Position numbers and translations under genes: made by a program
Notes under the pieces: generated by a model
What the model was told of the DNA's origin: nothing
What the model saw: only the letters and a program-made list of their open reading frames with translations
Database searches by the model: none
Shown: positions 62,509 through 64,000 of the stretch, in pieces
How the letters are laid out: each line of letters begins with the position of its first letter
Numbering within the stretch: position 1 is the stretch's first letter
NCBI RefSeq assembly: GCF_038066635.1
Contig: NZ_JBBUTI010000013.1
Location: forward strand, 67,408-131,407
Direction of reading: 5' to 3'
DNA length: 64,000 bases
DNA from: Ideonella margarita
Lineage (GTDB): Bacteria; Pseudomonadota; Gammaproteobacteria; Burkholderiales; Burkholderiaceae_C

Positions 62509-63387
62509 ATGAAAGTCGAAGTTGAGTATCTTGACCGTACTGGCCTAACATCAACGATTTTCGTGGAACTGAGTCTCCTGGCGTTTCTCAAACACGCCGC
62601 CACAGCAGGGAAGGGGAACTATCTAAGTTTCCCAGCGAAGTTGGCCCGTGGTATCGGAGCCTTGATGTATTTTCACGAGTACTTCGACTTCTCCTCGGGA
62701 TGGAGCGGCTTTCGCCCGCTTCCCCCACACCTTACCGAACCGACAGACGCCGGTGACTTCTCAACAATAGCTGGCCGGGCCATCGGAGACTTCTTGGCCA
62801 AGAGCCTACTTGATGCTAAGTTGAGCTTTAGCTACGAAGCGGCGATGACGATGATGGGATTTCCGCTCGTTGGCGGAAGACCAGACCTTTACTGCGTCAC
62901 CAATACTGAGCAGTTTGCTCTTGAGGCTAAGGGGTACTCGCGCGCCAGCATCAGCGCTGCAGCAATGGCTCAACGTAAGCTTCAGGCGCAATCTGGCCCC
63001 ATCCCCGTTGGTTTTGCTTTCGCATCCGTGGCATACAACTTCCATGGTTCGGTGAAGTGCAAGTTTCACGATCCAATAGTGCCCGATACACCGTTCAATG
63101 AGCGACTAAATTCACTTCTTGCCTATCGCTACTACGAGGAGTTGTTTCAGCAAGCCTCGCTTGGTGGGGAAGGGCAATTGGTGGCGGTGGGGGGTGATAT
63201 GTACTATTCATTCCCATTGGAGCCAGGCGATTTGCAGTCTCGGCTGCCGGTTGTGAGTATATTATTACCGAGGGAGTTGGAGCGCAGACTGCCTATCGAG
63301 AGTTATTTGCGATTGAATCGCGAGTCGTTTATCGATGGGAATACCTATATTGATGTGGACGGTATAGGCTTGCAGGTATCTCCGTAA
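62509..63387 (+). CDS. Unrecognised protein with PD-(D/E)XK-like motif
   Basis: A 292-residue protein of unknown family. Residues 125-141 read PDLY...ALEAKG, giving Pro125-Asp126 and Glu139-Ala-Lys141, with Glu110 in a preceding helix: the spacing of PD-(D/E)XK nucleases. A helix with AAMAQRKLQAQ follows, as expected for that fold. AGGAGG (62499-62504) suits the ATG at 62509; an adjacent ATG at 62506 is too close. It lies 100 bases after zorD on the same strand, and its codon use is the most AT-rich in the window. It may be a separate restriction-like defence gene or an accessory of Zorya; both are inference. Confidence 0.7.
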   Translation: MKVEVEYLDRTGLTSTIFVELSLLAFLKHAATAGKGNYLSFPAKLARGIGALMYFHEYFDFSSGWSGFRPLPPHLTEPTDAGDFSTIAGRAIGDFLAKSLLDAKLSFSYEAAMTMMGFPLVGGRPDLYCVTNTEQFALEAKGYSRASISAAAMAQRKLQAQSGPIPVGFAFASVAYNFHGSVKCKFHDPIVPDTPFNERLNSLLAYRYYEELFQQASLGGEGQLVAVGGDMYYSFPLEPGDLQSRLPVVSILLPRELERRLPIESYLRLNRESFIDGNTYIDVDGIGLQVSP

Positions 63388-64000
63388 GGCGTCCAGTTGT
63401 GCGTGACCTCTGGCTGCTGGGCAGGCTGAGGCACTTAAGGTATATCGCGCTGATTGATGTGCTCAAAGGTGAAACATATCCACTGCTGGGGCGGTTTTCC
63501 TGAGCGGTTTATATTATTCGCCGTTTGTCACTTTCGGAAGGGCGCCAGTCCATTCGAGGCTTGAGCACAGTCAATTGGGTGCGCCCGCCCGCTTATGCTC
63601 AAATTTCCTGCGCGAGCCTCCACGCACGGGTTTTCACGCCTTGATTTGTCTACGATATCCGATCAGCGCTCAACGGTGACTTTGCCACGACTATTGGCGG
63701 GCCATAAGATTTCCAGGTGCTCATGAGCTTGGGTGGAGCATAAAAAGAGCACGCTACGCCCGGTAAATTTACAAAGCTGTCGCTAGATAGGCGCCGTGTT
63801 GATCAGAGTTTCAGCACCCCGAAAAGGAGTTTTTGTGGGTTTTTTGCGCCTATCTGCCTAGCGTCGATAGTATAAGGATTGGGTTGCGTAGGATGCACTG
63901 GAAGTGGCGCGACCACACAGCGGGGTAGCGCATACCTTCTAGGACTTAGTGTCTTTGTTCGCTGAAGCCTCATGTGGCTTATAGGCTCCCTCCACCCCCC
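63388..64000. other. 613-base AT-richer stretch without a visible gene
   Basis: No frame with a credible start and composition was found on either strand. It holds a 7-bp inverted repeat TTGAGCA/TGCTCAA around 63560-63602 and a long interrupted hairpin at 63781-63863. The end of the window falls here, so a promoter region for a further island gene is possible. Confidence 0.5.
63781..63863. repeat. Interrupted inverted repeat near the window end
   Basis: AGATAGGCGC (63785-63794) pairs perfectly with GCGCCTATCT (63846-63855), and outside it CGCTAG (63781-63786) pairs with CTAGCG (63858-63863). The enclosed 51 bases include a CCCC-GAAAA ... TTTTT-GTGGG arm pair and a T6 run. A folded RNA, a terminator, or a recombination site are possible. 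Confidence 0.55.

Larger units (their letters stand above)
43788..64000 (+). mobile_element. Genomic (defence) island in tRNA-Gly(CCC), right end outside window
   Basis: The island begins after tRNA-Gly(CCC) with an integrase, and all recognised genes point the same way. Compared with the core to the left, there are more A/T third positions and codons such as ttg, gtt, cga and ggt. The cargo is nearly all DNA-processing or defence genes: helicase, type I RM, beta-CASP nuclease, Zorya type I and a candidate nuclease. No transposase, plasmid or conjugation gene is present, so mobility would depend on the integrase. Confidence 0.8.

Noticed and set aside
63781..63863. Retron non-coding RNA
   Set aside because: The inverted repeat encloses only about 50 bases, too short for an msr-msd, and no reverse transcriptase is in the window.
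63500..64000. Second copy of the tRNA-Gly 3' end as right attachment site
   Set aside because: Only short GC-rich matches such as gcgcccgcccgc near 63580 are found; none matches the tRNA T-arm and acceptor end.

Overview
The window reads as a 64-kb piece of a GC-rich betaproteobacterial chromosome, most likely order Burkholderiales. The evidence is the gene order leuC-ecn-leuD-leuB-asd-fimV-truA-trpF-trpB-trpA-accD-folC-SPOR-cvpA-purF-metZ-gltX, a monomeric-type isocitrate dehydrogenase, and a pcm-rhodanese-tolC cluster. The genus cannot be fixed from the sequence alone.

Layout. 1-5.1 kb: the 3' end of prpE, a monomeric NADP isocitrate dehydrogenase, and a LysR regulator beside the leucine genes. 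5.1-24.4 kb: a run of same-strand housekeeping genes for leucine, aspartate-family, tryptophan, fatty-acid, folate, purine and methionine metabolism, plus pilus/polar scaffold and cell-envelope genes, ending in gltX. 24.5-25.6 kb: eight tRNA genes (Ala-Glu-Asp-Ala-Glu-Asp-Glu-Asp) that look like a tandemly amplified array. 25.7-30.8 kb, minus strand: an alkylation-repair operon (Ada/AlkA fusion, Ogt, EamA transporter) and a LytTR two-component pair. 31.0-33.7 kb: phosphomannomutase and the Kdo transferase WaaA. 33.7-41.2 kb, minus strand: a tripartite RND efflux operon (TetR, adaptor, RND pump, PCMT-like methyltransferase, rhodanese, TolC-like channel) with a clear TetR operator. 41.3-43.6 kb: a small lipoprotein, UppP and TrmB.

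At 43.7 kb a tRNA-Gly(CCC) marks the start of a genomic island. A large tyrosine recombinase begins about 85 bp after the tRNA. Everything after it is on the plus strand, with visibly lower GC and freer codon use than the core. In order: a UvrD-like SF1 helicase; a type I restriction-modification locus hsdR-[MBL/beta-CASP nuclease]-hsdM-hsdS; a complete type I Zorya system zorA-zorB-zorC-zorD; and an unrecognised protein with a PD-(D/E)XK-like motif. The last 0.6 kb has no visible gene. The right end of the island lies outside the window.

The most interesting parts are the beta-CASP nuclease gene set inside a type I RM operon, the stand-alone helicase at the front of the island, and the candidate nuclease just after Zorya. 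The island looks like a stacked antiphage locus: host-DNA discrimination by HsdRMS, a membrane-anchored sensor motor (ZorAB) with its effectors (ZorCD), and three additional nucleic-acid enzymes whose roles are not established.
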